Below, piece after piece: positions 1 through 8,276 of a stretch of DNA of 64,000 nt. Numbering within the stretch: the stretch's first letter is position 1; each line of letters starts with the position of its first letter. The position numbers and the translations under genes were made by a program. Origin of the DNA: Duganella sacchari. GTDB taxonomy: Bacteria; Pseudomonadota; Gammaproteobacteria; Burkholderiales; Burkholderiaceae_D. Location: positions 19,805-83,804 of the forward strand of contig NZ_FRCX01000019.1 of assembly GCF_900143065.1 (NCBI RefSeq). The letters run 5' to 3'. The notes below the pieces were generated by a model, which worked only from the letters and a program-made list of their open reading frames with translations, had not been told where the DNA came from and did not search any database.

Positions 1-648
1 GAGAACTCCATCTCCACGGTGGATGGTTCGACCAAACTGCGCGCCTGCTACGAGTCCGTTGGCCTTAGCCACCCGTTTTGCAGCAGTGCCCATCAAACCC
101 GAAATCGGCAGACCGGCGAGGTAGACTTCCTGTCGGCACAGCCTTCCAACGCAGCCAATGAAAGCATGTCGGGCATTGATCTGGGAGCGCTATACACGAT
201 GCGGGTGGGCTCCACGCGCGTCACGTTCAATGGCGAAGCAACATACTTGCGCAACTTCGACGTCACGCCATTCCCCGGCGGTGAAGTGCTCTCGTACGCT
301 GGCAAAATCACTGGCGGGCGCGGCAGCTTTACGAAGTGGCGCTCGTTCGACACGCTGACAGTCGTCAATGGAGTCTGGTCGGGTTCGTACAGCTTGCAGT
401 ACACCGGCAAGGCGCGTGACATCAACGCTTCGCCAGGCGACATCGGAGACCACGCACCTGCGGTCACGTATCACAACGCGCAGCTTAAATACGCGCTGAA
501 CAAGAACACCAGCGTGTCCTTCGGCATCGACAATCTGTGGGACAAGAAGCCGCCGTTTATCCAGAGCTGGACAGACGCGAACACCGATACGATGACTTAC
601 GACCTGCTGGGCAGACGCTGGTACGCCAAGCTGATATATCGCATGTAA
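1..648 (+). CDS. TonB-dependent outer-membrane receptor, C-terminal part (partial)
   Basis: The reading frame is open from base 1, so the start lies outside the window; about 215 residues remain. The sequence alternates short beta strands and loops and ends in a strand of the kind that closes TonB-dependent receptor barrels (YDLLGRRWYAKLIYRM). A Cys pair near the visible N-end (RACYES and PFCSSA) resembles the extracellular-loop disulfide seen in many siderophore receptors. Such receptors import ferric siderophores or similar ligands across the outer membrane using TonB energy. The two PepSY genes directly downstream fit ferric-siderophore uptake followed by reduction. The ligand cannot be read from this fragment, and the plug domain and TonB box are not visible. 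Confidence 0.85.
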   Translation, partial: ENSISTVDGSTKLRACYESVGLSHPFCSSAHQTRNRQTGEVDFLSAQPSNAANESMSGIDLGALYTMRVGSTRVTFNGEATYLRNFDVTPFPGGEVLSYAGKITGGRGSFTKWRSFDTLTVVNGVWSGSYSLQYTGKARDINASPGDIGDHAPAVTYHNAQLKYALNKNTSVSFGIDNLWDKKPPFIQSWTDANTDTMTYDLLGRRWYAKLIYRM

Positions 649-654
649 GCCAAT

Positions 655-682
655 GCGGGCCGCACGCAGCAGTGCGGTCCGC
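655..682 (+). terminator. Hairpin between receptor and PepSY genes
   Basis: Inverted repeat with 11-bp arms (GCGGGCCGCAC and GTGCGGTCCGC, one G-T wobble) and a 6-base loop, starting 6 bases after the receptor stop. There is no T-run. It may be a partial terminator or mRNA-stabilising stem that sets receptor output above the downstream reductase genes. Confidence 0.4.
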
Positions 683-707
683 ATATTAACGCAACAAGAG
701 GATAACT

Positions 708-1400
708 ATGAAACCTGCAATTTGGTCGCGCCGCCTGCACAAGTGGCTTGGCTTGCTGGTTGGGATACAGGCGCTGTTTTGGATGGCGAGCGGTCTGTAT
801 ATGACAGCCATCTCGATTGAGATCATCCATGGCGACCATTTGGCGCATCTGGAAGAGGGCGAGCTGCGCCCTGCCAAGTTGGTCGCTCCGCCGGCCCAAG
901 TCACAAGCCAGTATGCCGGGGTAACCGGCTTTCGTCTAAAGCAGTCGCAAGGCAGCGAGCTTTACCAAGTTCGCCATGCGGACGGCGTGGCACTGGTGAA
1001 CGCCAGGACCGGCCAGCGTTTGGCGCCTTTGGACGAGAAAGCTGTACGCGCGCTCGCCTTGTCGTATTACCAGGGGGAAGGTGAGCTGGAGCGGCTCCAG
1101 TTGCTGACCGAACTACCGGGGGAGGTCGCCAAGCGCAAAGGGCCGCTGTGGCGCGCGGAGTTCAGCGATGGCAACGGAACCACGCTGTATATCTCCCCCT
1201 CGACCGGAGAACTGGTCGCCAAGCGGCACACGCTGTGGCGCATTTTTGATTTTCTGTGGATGCTGCATATCATGGATTACGACACCCGAGACAATATCAA
1301 CAACAACTTGCTGCGGGTAGCCGCCACTGCAGGCACGCTGTTCGCCTTCAGCGGCATCTGGCTTTTGTGGTTCAGCTTCCGCCGGAGGGCCACCGCATGA
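708..1400 (+). CDS. PepSY-associated transmembrane protein
   Basis: 230 aa inner-membrane protein. It begins with a basic helix and a membrane segment (about residues 11-33, LHKWLGLLVGIQALFWMASG), has a periplasmic PepSY-type domain in the middle, and ends with a membrane segment at about 200-222. The LHKWLGL start and the LWMLHIMDYD motif (about residues 183-192) are typical of PepSY_TM proteins. These proteins sit beside TonB receptors and are implicated in ferric-siderophore reduction. An AGGAT-type RBS precedes the ATG, and the gene overlaps the next by 4 bases (ATGA), so the two are probably translationally coupled. It resembles the N-terminal half of the next protein, which suggests an old duplication. 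Confidence 0.8.
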   Translation: MKPAIWSRRLHKWLGLLVGIQALFWMASGLYMTAISIEIIHGDHLAHLEEGELRPAKLVAPPAQVTSQYAGVTGFRLKQSQGSELYQVRHADGVALVNARTGQRLAPLDEKAVRALALSYYQGEGELERLQLLTELPGEVAKRKGPLWRAEFSDGNGTTLYISPSTGELVAKRHTLWRIFDFLWMLHIMDYDTRDNINNNLLRVAATAGTLFAFSGIWLLWFSFRRRATA

Positions 1401-3211
1401 CGCCGATGCTTCGCAAGTTACACAAATGGGTAGGCTTGGTGGTCGGAGTCCAGTTTCTGCTGTGGCTGGCCAGCGGCCTTGTGATGAGCCTGTTTGACCA
1501 TCACGCCGTGACGGGCGCGGCGCGGCGAGCACCGGTGCCTACGGAACGCCTTTGGCCGTTAAATGGCCTGCAGGCACCTTCTGACGTGCTCGCCGCTGCG
1601 GGCCGTCCTGCTGACTTGCTTGAAACCGGCTGGCTGGGTGTGCGGCCGGTTTACAAGTTAAGCCATGAAGGCAATGGTTGGCTGGTGGACGCGGCGACCG
1701 GTAAGCCAGTGCAAGTAGCCGTCGGCGACGTGCTTGCCGCCGCCAAGGCAGACTACCGAGGAACAGCCCCTCCAGGCACTCCAAAATTGCTCGACTCACC
1801 CGGCCTGGAAGCTCGTCGGCATGCAGGCCCAGTCTGGCGCGTTGATTTCGCCGATGCCGAAGGCACCACCTTGTATCTGTCCAGCGTGGACGCCAAAGTG
1901 CTTGAACGGCGCAACAATCTGTGGCGTTGGTTCGACCTGGCGTGGATGCTGCATATCATGGATTACAGCGGGCGCGAGGACTTCAACAATTCGCTGGTGG
2001 TAATGGCCGCAGTTGGAGGTGTCTGGATGGCACTGTCCGGCATCTGGCTGCTTGCAACGAGTTTCCGCCTGCGCGAATTCATTCCGCGCCGATGGCTGCC
2101 GGTGCGGGAGGTGGAAGTCGTCGACGGCGCGGGCAGAGCCCTGGCCACCGCGCCTTCTTTCGAAGGTGACACGGTCTACCTCGCCCTGGCTCGCGCCGGG
2201 ATGAATTTGCCATCGAACTGCGGTGGTGGTCAGAGCTGTGGGCTGTGCGAGGTAAGGGTCGGCCGCAATTCGCCAGCACCGACCAGCGCAGATCGCGAGC
2301 ACATTGCTCCGGCGCGCTTACGAGATGGCTACCGCCTTGCCTGCAGCCTCGAAGTTAACGGCAATCTACGGGTGGCGGTTGCTAATGGTGCGGCGATTGT
2401 CGGGGCTTCCAGCGCCACGGTGGAGAGCGTGACCGCTGTGACGCCGTATCTGCGCGAAATCGTCCTTGTGCCTGAGTCTAGGGCAGGCGCAGAGTTCCGG
2501 CCAGGATCGTACATCCAGCTGCGCATTCCGCGCTATAAGCTTGCGCGCGAGCACTTGCACCTTCCAGAGCATCACCGCGCTGAATGGCATGGCCTGCGCC
2601 TGCCTTCCGTTTTGCGTTCCTCGCAGCCGGTTCGCCGTTCTTATTCGCTATCAATGCCTGTGGTACGCGCAGATGGGAGACTTCATTTGTTGGTACGCTT
2701 TTCACCAGGTAGCACAGATGCCGGCCATGCGCCCGGGCGAGGCTCTTCGTACATCTACTCGCTGAAGTCCGGCGACACCGTTTCGTTCAATGGCCCGTTC
2801 GGCGAGTTTGCTCTGCGCCCCGGCAAGACCGAAAAAATCTTTATCGGTGGAGGGGCAGGCATGGCGCCGCTGCGTGCCATGATCCTTTCCTTGCTTGATG
2901 GCGCGGCATCGGAGACGATTCATTTCTGGTATGGGGCTCGTAGCGGCCGTGACGTTCCTTATGAAGAGGAGATGCGGACGCTGGCGGCGCAATACTCGAA
3001 TTTCGATTGGCGTGTGGTGCTGTCAGAAAGCGGCGAAGCGGGACACGGCATGGTGCATGAGGTGGTGCAGCGCGAGCTGCTTGCAAAGCATCCGCATCTG
3101 CGGGATTGCGACTTTTACGTCTGCGGGCCGCCGCAGATGCTTGCCGCCACACGCAAAATGTTGGCAGACTTCGGCGTGCGCAAGGTCGCGTTTGACGATT
3201 TCAAGATTTAA
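1397..3211 (+). CDS. PepSY domain-[2Fe-2S] ferredoxin-flavin reductase fusion
   Basis: 604 aa from the ATG that overlaps the previous stop. Residues about 1-230 repeat the PepSY_TM architecture (LRKLHKWVGLVVG; LAWMLHIMDYS) with membrane segments at both ends. About 235-330 is a plant-type [2Fe-2S] domain with the cysteine pattern SNCGGGQSCGLCEV plus a later ACS. About 340-600 is an NqrF/oxidoreductase module with the flavin motif RRSYSLS, the nucleotide-binding loop GGGAGMAPLRAM and the C-terminal FYVCGPPQML. The whole looks like a self-contained inner-membrane electron chain from NAD(P)H through flavin and Fe-S to the periplasmic side, probably reducing ferric siderophore delivered by the neighbouring receptor. 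The electron direction and substrate are inferred. Confidence 0.85.
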   Translation: MTPMLRKLHKWVGLVVGVQFLLWLASGLVMSLFDHHAVTGAARRAPVPTERLWPLNGLQAPSDVLAAAGRPADLLETGWLGVRPVYKLSHEGNGWLVDAATGKPVQVAVGDVLAAAKADYRGTAPPGTPKLLDSPGLEARRHAGPVWRVDFADAEGTTLYLSSVDAKVLERRNNLWRWFDLAWMLHIMDYSGREDFNNSLVVMAAVGGVWMALSGIWLLATSFRLREFIPRRWLPVREVEVVDGAGRALATAPSFEGDTVYLALARAGMNLPSNCGGGQSCGLCEVRVGRNSPAPTSADREHIAPARLRDGYRLACSLEVNGNLRVAVANGAAIVGASSATVESVTAVTPYLREIVLVPESRAGAEFRPGSYIQLRIPRYKLAREHLHLPEHHRAEWHGLRLPSVLRSSQPVRRSYSLSMPVVRADGRLHLLVRFSPGSTDAGHAPGRGSSYIYSLKSGDTVSFNGPFGEFALRPGKTEKIFIGGGAGMAPLRAMILSLLDGAASETIHFWYGARSGRDVPYEEEMRTLAAQYSNFDWRVVLSESGEAGHGMVHEVVQRELLAKHPHLRDCDFYVCGPPQMLAATRKMLADFGVRKVAFDDFKI

Positions 3212-3437
3212 AACCAGCATGAGACCGGCCTACGGGCCGGACGTGTGGTGAACCAGCCAAACCGTATGCCGGACTCTGCTCTGCAGTTTTTTCAAAAGGC
3301 AATACTGCAAGAAACCAAAGGTGTAACGATCTTAGTGATTATTCAGGACTCCAATGTCTAGGCAGTTGGCGCGACGGGCAAGCTTGTCTGGTTCGTTGCC
3401 CCATAGCGTGCCGGGTTTATCACTACGGTGACCAGCA
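3212..3437. other. Non-coding gap between reductase operon and IS66 scrap
   Basis: No convincing gene. A small hairpin (CCGGCC-TACG-GGCCGG, 3225-3240) just after the reductase stop may help terminate the plus-strand operon, but it has no T-run. The rest has no recognisable coding content and is probably debris between cargo and the recombinase module. Confidence 0.5.
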
Positions 3438-3539
3438 TCACTGCATCGTTATGCCCGCAGCGCGCTCACCGCCGCGGTCGGCACCGGCAAACAAGTAGTT
3501 GCGACCGCCGATGTCCGTGCGGGACATGCAATAGGCTAG
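3438..3539 (-). pseudogene. IS66-family transposase (TnpC) C-terminal fragment
   Basis: The minus strand encodes about 33 residues containing IGGRNYLFAGADRGGERAAG, which matches the conserved C-terminal region of IS66 TnpC proteins (RKNYLFAGSD.GGERAA). It is followed by a stop shortly after, where a real TnpC would continue. No start, no TnpA/TnpB and no terminal repeats are visible, so this is a scrap. Its first bases overlap the stop codon of the small gene upstream (3536-3538). Confidence 0.7.
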
Positions 3540-4039
3540 TGCTTCTCTGGAATGCGGGTTATCATCGACGTGCCTAAGAGCCGACATTGTTCTAAGAGAA
3601 GCTGATTCTTTGTTCGAAGATCGTCGGCGTCTCTTTTACACTTCTCCAATTCTGCCAATGAGTCCTGGAGTTCTAGCTCCGTAGCTCGGTGCACGTCCTG
3701 CAAATCGAGAAATTTCTTGCGCCAATCATCGGCACGCTCCTGAAATGCGCGCCGCACTCTGGTCCGCCCAGTGATTTTATTTTCTTTGAGCTGATCAATC
3801 CAGGTCTTCACTTGCCGGCCAAGTGCCTGCTGCTTCGGTGAGAATAGAGTGGTTAAGCTGATCTTTGCGCGTCGAGCCACTTCGTTCATAGAAATTGCCC
3901 CACCATTTTGGGGATATATACTACCGTTTTCCCCCATTTCCTTTTCTATTTCCCTCATCGCCTCACGCACCCTGATTTCTACTTGAGCTGTGCGCGCCTC
4001 TCCACGACGCTTTGCCGCATCTTTTTTTCGGTCGCTCAT
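3536..4039 (-). CDS. Small HTH/coiled-coil accessory protein of the recombinase module (GmtX/TnpC-like)
   Basis: 167 aa and very charged. Residues about 50-70 (ISMNEVARRAKISLTTLFSP) look like a helix-turn-helix, and about 95-155 form a predicted coiled coil rich in E, K, R, L and Q. The ATG overlaps the 719-aa recombinase stop by 4 bases and is preceded by GGAG. A short, basic, HTH-plus-coil protein is the usual last gene in Tn554-type (TnpC) and gamma-mobile-trio (GmtX) modules, where it is thought to assist or orient integration. That role is assigned here from position and architecture only. The stop codon lies exactly at the IS66 scrap, so the native C-terminus could have been altered by that insertion. 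Confidence 0.65.
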   Translation of the reverse strand: MSDRKKDAAKRRGEARTAQVEIRVREAMREIEKEMGENGSIYPQNGGAISMNEVARRAKISLTTLFSPKQQALGRQVKTWIDQLKENKITGRTRVRRAFQERADDWRKKFLDLQDVHRATELELQDSLAELEKCKRDADDLRTKNQLLLEQCRLLGTSMITRIPEKH

Positions 4040-6195
4040 GCTCCAGCCTTCATAATTGCAATGACTTCTGGATTGTCACGCCAGCTCTCTTTTATGTCAT
4101 CAAAGCGATTCAGCTCGATGGATAATTGCCGCGCATAACTTGCTACAGTTAGGAGATCGTTGTCCTTAATTGCCTGTTGCGCATTCATCAGAATGATTGG
4201 GATAATTCTCTGTGTATCGCGGCGCCCAGTCCTCTCCTCAATGCGATTGATACATTCGCTTTGACAGTTTGCGATATTCGGAATACCTTTCTTTGTACTG
4301 CACAACCCAATCTCGCCATCTGTCTTCGTACATACGACGTGTGCATTCACAAGACGCATGCATTGTCCATTATTGGTGAGCAGTACTGCGAGTTCATGTG
4401 AAGTTTCTACTTCCCAAATTTTACCCGTTCGGTGGAGTTCGCTTTTATAGCTGCTTACAGTCGAACTAAGAACAGGAGCGCCCAGACCGCCATGCCCTGC
4501 GTATGGCAGGATAGTTGGCTTGTGCACAGCTTCATACATGTCTTCAATTAGATGCTGCGCCCGCATGACCCGAAGTTCGCGGGTGATGTCATCAATCTCC
4601 TTAGCAAAGGAGCTATCGGTGAGCATATAACCCAGGGTCATCGTGATATCCTTGTGACCTAGGAGCCGCATCAGCACTTTTGGACTACCATCAATAGCCA
4701 AGCCTGCCAGGCGTGAAAGAGTCTTGCGGAAACGGTGCGTATGTAGATTTCTCCCTCCCGGGGTAGCTGTCATACCTATTCGCATTGCCAATCGCGTTAA
4801 GGATGCATTGGCAACGGCTAATCGTTCTTCCGCATCTGCCCTCGGTGAGGAGCCCAACGATGCCCAAAGGTGCTCTGGCACGCCGACAGGGTATTCTTCA
4901 TCTTTTATTCCCTTTCTTATTTTGGCAAGCTTCTCACAGGCTTCTATGAGCTTTACCTGTTGTGCAAGAACGTCGACTAGAATTTCCGGCGCTGGCCATT
5001 GGCGTTCTTCACCATTGATCGCGAAGGCCAGTTTGTAAGTTTTTCCGTTTGCATACGGTTGACCGTCCCGGGCCCATTCAATGGATTCTCGTGGCAGTGT
5101 CATGATCTCACCGATTCGTCCAGCCATTACCAGTAGGGTGATCCACAGGTGGGCGCTTTGTAGGGTCAATGCCAGGGTTGCGACACTCGCCCATTTACGG
5201 ATCGGCCACTCGAAAGGGTCGATCTCTTCAATTGCTCGGCGAGCGCCTCGATAAGAGCCATGGCAAATTGGAAACGGCGGCGCTAGTATTGTATCTCCAG
5301 CGCTATCTCGCCAAGGGTTTGCATCAAAGTAGCTCGCGATAGATCGCGTCATCTTCATCGAATTGCTTTCAGTCTTCGAAGCAAAATTTATGTTGGCAAT
5401 TAGCTCAGGGAGGGAATCTAATAGATGAATGAGATTGGGGCCCAAAACCTGCACTATCCATAGTACCCGTGGCCCCATTTGGGCTAAGAATTCGTCAGGG
5501 ATTGGTTGATATGGTGTGGATTCTTTCTCAGGACTCCGCGCGGCGACTTCGCCCCGGGGTGAGGTGGTATTTCCAGCGAACTCGATGGCCGGTGGCGCAT
5601 CGCCCCAAAGCCCGCGATTCCGGAGCTCTGTAAGTCGCCTTAAGTGGTCCCGGGTATGACGAGAGGAGCGCAGTTCGCGCAAATCTTCAGCCGTTAGAGT
5701 GATAGCGAACTCAAAGCTCGTGTAAGTCGGTGTAGATAATCTGTTTAGTATGCCTCGTGCAACAATCGTATTAAACTTCGTATATAAAGCCGAAGCGATC
5801 GTGCTAGCATCAAGTGATTTGTGACGGTTTTTGCCAAGGCTCGACGGCCCCATCCGCATTAACAAACCTAGCCGGGTGAGCCAAATCACTCCCTCGTCCA
5901 ACAAAGCATCGAGTTGCGACGACGCGGTAAGCTTGGCAGGGAGCGCGCTTAAGAGCCTCTGGCGAAGATTGATGCAGCGTAATTGTGAGCCAAAATGTTC
6001 AATCATAGATTGAGGCGTTTCCCAAAAACCAAGAGTTTCGCCATGTCCGAGGATAGCCTGGCACTGTCTTGCGCCTTCGGAGGGCAGTTGTTGAAGACCC
6101 TCCAAAGGAAATGTTCCAATCAAGTTGACGTGGCTGTTGCATTGATCAACGGGATTTTCTAACGAGCGAGGGGGCGTCGGGGCTGATGTACTCAT
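4036..6195 (-). CDS. Tyrosine recombinase, third of module (719 aa)
   Basis: The C-terminal half has a complete tyrosine-recombinase signature: box I Arg in LLVMAGRIGEIMTLPRES (about 358-375), the H-x-x-R box HTHRFRKT (about 490), and LLGHKDITMTLGYML with the His and the nucleophilic Tyr (about 513-527). After the catalytic domain comes a Cys-rich tail (CMRL, HVVCTK, GLCSTK, ANCQSECIN), which could bind zinc. The N-terminal 330 residues are not recognised and may bind arm DNA. The gene starts 8 bases after the 690-aa gene and overlaps the small gene by 4, so all four genes form one transcript. It is much longer than phage integrases (about 350-400 aa) and close to TnpB/GmtZ-type proteins. Confidence 0.8.
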   Translation of the reverse strand: MSTSAPTPPRSLENPVDQCNSHVNLIGTFPLEGLQQLPSEGARQCQAILGHGETLGFWETPQSMIEHFGSQLRCINLRQRLLSALPAKLTASSQLDALLDEGVIWLTRLGLLMRMGPSSLGKNRHKSLDASTIASALYTKFNTIVARGILNRLSTPTYTSFEFAITLTAEDLRELRSSRHTRDHLRRLTELRNRGLWGDAPPAIEFAGNTTSPRGEVAARSPEKESTPYQPIPDEFLAQMGPRVLWIVQVLGPNLIHLLDSLPELIANINFASKTESNSMKMTRSIASYFDANPWRDSAGDTILAPPFPICHGSYRGARRAIEEIDPFEWPIRKWASVATLALTLQSAHLWITLLVMAGRIGEIMTLPRESIEWARDGQPYANGKTYKLAFAINGEERQWPAPEILVDVLAQQVKLIEACEKLAKIRKGIKDEEYPVGVPEHLWASLGSSPRADAEERLAVANASLTRLAMRIGMTATPGGRNLHTHRFRKTLSRLAGLAIDGSPKVLMRLLGHKDITMTLGYMLTDSSFAKEIDDITRELRVMRAQHLIEDMYEAVHKPTILPYAGHGGLGAPVLSSTVSSYKSELHRTGKIWEVETSHELAVLLTNNGQCMRLVNAHVVCTKTDGEIGLCSTKKGIPNIANCQSECINRIEERTGRRDTQRIIPIILMNAQQAIKDNDLLTVASYARQLSIELNRFDDIKESWRDNPEVIAIMKAGA

Positions 6196-6203
6196 AAGGC
6201 GGC

Positions 6204-8276
6204 CTATTTATCGAAGGATAGTGGCACTCCAGGAACATAATGTTTTCCATTTTTAATCGCATCCGCCCATTTCCTTCGTGAATCTATCACCAAATTGAGC
6301 TCAAAGAGTCGCAGTGCCGCGAGGTTGTTTGTGAGTTCCATTGAATAACTCGCAGAAATCCATGCTTCAATCGGCAGGTTCACTTGCAGCGCAAGTAACT
6401 CCTCGACACGCATAGAAATGCCATCGTAACTCTCGGGTAAAAGCACCGCGTTTTGTGGGCACAGCAGGCAACGATTATCATTGCATGGACCTTGGCCGGA
6501 GCTTCGGATTTGGAGCGAAGGATTGTATGGATCTTTACAACCTATGTTGAGGCGACTGCGCGAAAGTGCTCGATGTTCTGTCAGGCGCTGTTCCATCTCC
6601 TGCGTCACTACTCCATGGCGGTGTAGATGCGCAAGGATCGTAAGATCCACACGGCCCTTTCCTAGCTCGCTCATCAGGATTTCGAGGAAGCGACGAACTG
6701 AGTCATCGGCTTCTTTGTTCAAAACATTATTATTAATGTAATCGGAGCTGGTGCGAAGATGAGCATGCCCCAAAGCCCGTTTCACCGCGAGAATGTTACC
6801 GCCGCTGCTTCTGAAGACAAATGTGGCAAAGAAGTCACGAAAATCGCTTGGAGTAACATGCGGAATCCTAGACTCATTCCGTTCTGTTCGTTGGGCGTTT
6901 ATTCGTTCCAATATTATTTCGAGATACGAAATTTTTCTACCCTCTTTGCTTGTCTTTCCTTCCAGGTATCTCGTACCAAGCCAGCCAATGTTTCCGCGTT
7001 TGTCCACATAAAGCCAAACGCTACGGCAACCTTGCTCAAGCCGTTGCAAAAGACCATACTGCCTAGACTGCTCTTTATATTCCGCGCCGTCGCGAATAAA
7101 ATCAATATAGCGGCGCTTTTCATCTTCAAGACGAACCTGAAGAACGGTGCGAAGCGATGAAACGCGTTCCATATACGTTTTTATCAAATGGCCAGGGCCA
7201 GATACCGTTTTCCAAAGCCCAATTATCGTTTGCTCCTTATTCTTGGCTCTCGCCTTATTCCCATTCAATAGGTAAGTTTCAGGAGTGAGTACAAATCGCT
7301 TATGGAGGCCACTAAAATTATCTTTCGGGTGTGAAAATAAAAAATTCTGAGTTACGTCAAGGGCTTGAAGCGTCGAAGGATTCCAGCCACTGTTGCAAAG
7401 GCATAGATGGAAAATAGCATCGGCGTCCCATTTGGTAGGGAATATGGTTTCATGTAAGCGACTTATACTGAAGCCAGACTTTTTTTTAAAATGTGATTGA
7501 TCGATGCCGTCCCTCAGTTCGGCAGATGTCGGGACTTCTTTATCATATTTTTTCTGCACTGCGCGCATGTGTTGAATATGATGATATAAGTCGGCATCCT
7601 GCTGTCCTTCAGGTGCGGTGTCGGATTCGTTGAGCCGATCTGCTAGCTCCCACTTCTCTAGAACAGTCCGACATTCTCGCTTAAGCGCCAAACGTAGCAC
7701 CTTGATCTGTTCCTCTGGCGGTTGGTGACGTGTTGGGTCTCCGCTCTTTGGCGTTTGCCAGTATAGCGGGCGTGCGCCGAGAGCCATACGGGTAGCATCT
7801 GCAATGGACCTGAAGATAGTAAAGGATGATCGGTCCATTTGGATTTTGTACGCGAAGTAACAATGAATCATCTCAAGCATTCGTACGTCCTCGATCCGGG
7901 CAGTACTTTCTCCTGTCTGTTCTGATGCAGCCTCTACTGCGTCAAAGAGGCGCCACCAGGCGCGCAGCGACTGAATGTAAGCGTCTACCGTCCCAGGACG
8001 AGCGGGGAGCAGGCTGTCTTTAATTGAGGGAGCCAGTTGATGGATTAATTTATGACGACCAGTAAAAGGAACAAACTTTGCGCTATTTCTTCCTCCTTCC
8101 ACTTCTGTCTGCCCAGTAGCAAGTGTGTGAAGGTTAACCTCCTTAGGCTCCAATTCGTGGCGCGTCCAGAAGATCAACGGGTCATTCGATTCTGGCGCAC
8201 CGGGCAATTGCACTGGGGCTGGCGTAAGCCCTGTGTGTTGCTTAAGGTGGTCCTTCTTGTAGTGACGAATACTCAT
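6204..8276 (-). CDS. Tyrosine-recombinase-like protein, second of module (690 aa), with incomplete catalytic set
   Basis: The C-terminal region keeps the fold's landmarks, TPSDFRDFFATFVF and RALGHAHLRTSSDYINN, which supply the second Arg, the His and a Tyr. However, the H of the H-x-x-R box is Ser (SDFR), and the expected box I region reads SGWNPSTLQALD with no Arg. It may therefore be a structural or regulatory partner rather than an independent enzyme. A late Cys cluster (IGCKDP, GPCNDNRCLLCPQN, about 600-625) parallels the Cys tail of the 719-aa protein. Its ATG overlaps the first recombinase gene by 4 bases, with GGAAGATGGAAT upstream as RBS. Family assignment beyond tyrosine recombinase is inference from context. 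Confidence 0.7.
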   Translation of the reverse strand: MSIRHYKKDHLKQHTGLTPAPVQLPGAPESNDPLIFWTRHELEPKEVNLHTLATGQTEVEGGRNSAKFVPFTGRHKLIHQLAPSIKDSLLPARPGTVDAYIQSLRAWWRLFDAVEAASEQTGESTARIEDVRMLEMIHCYFAYKIQMDRSSFTIFRSIADATRMALGARPLYWQTPKSGDPTRHQPPEEQIKVLRLALKRECRTVLEKWELADRLNESDTAPEGQQDADLYHHIQHMRAVQKKYDKEVPTSAELRDGIDQSHFKKKSGFSISRLHETIFPTKWDADAIFHLCLCNSGWNPSTLQALDVTQNFLFSHPKDNFSGLHKRFVLTPETYLLNGNKARAKNKEQTIIGLWKTVSGPGHLIKTYMERVSSLRTVLQVRLEDEKRRYIDFIRDGAEYKEQSRQYGLLQRLEQGCRSVWLYVDKRGNIGWLGTRYLEGKTSKEGRKISYLEIILERINAQRTERNESRIPHVTPSDFRDFFATFVFRSSGGNILAVKRALGHAHLRTSSDYINNNVLNKEADDSVRRFLEILMSELGKGRVDLTILAHLHRHGVVTQEMEQRLTEHRALSRSRLNIGCKDPYNPSLQIRSSGQGPCNDNRCLLCPQNAVLLPESYDGISMRVEELLALQVNLPIEAWISASYSMELTNNLAALRLFELNLVIDSRRKWADAIKNGKHYVPGVPLSFDK

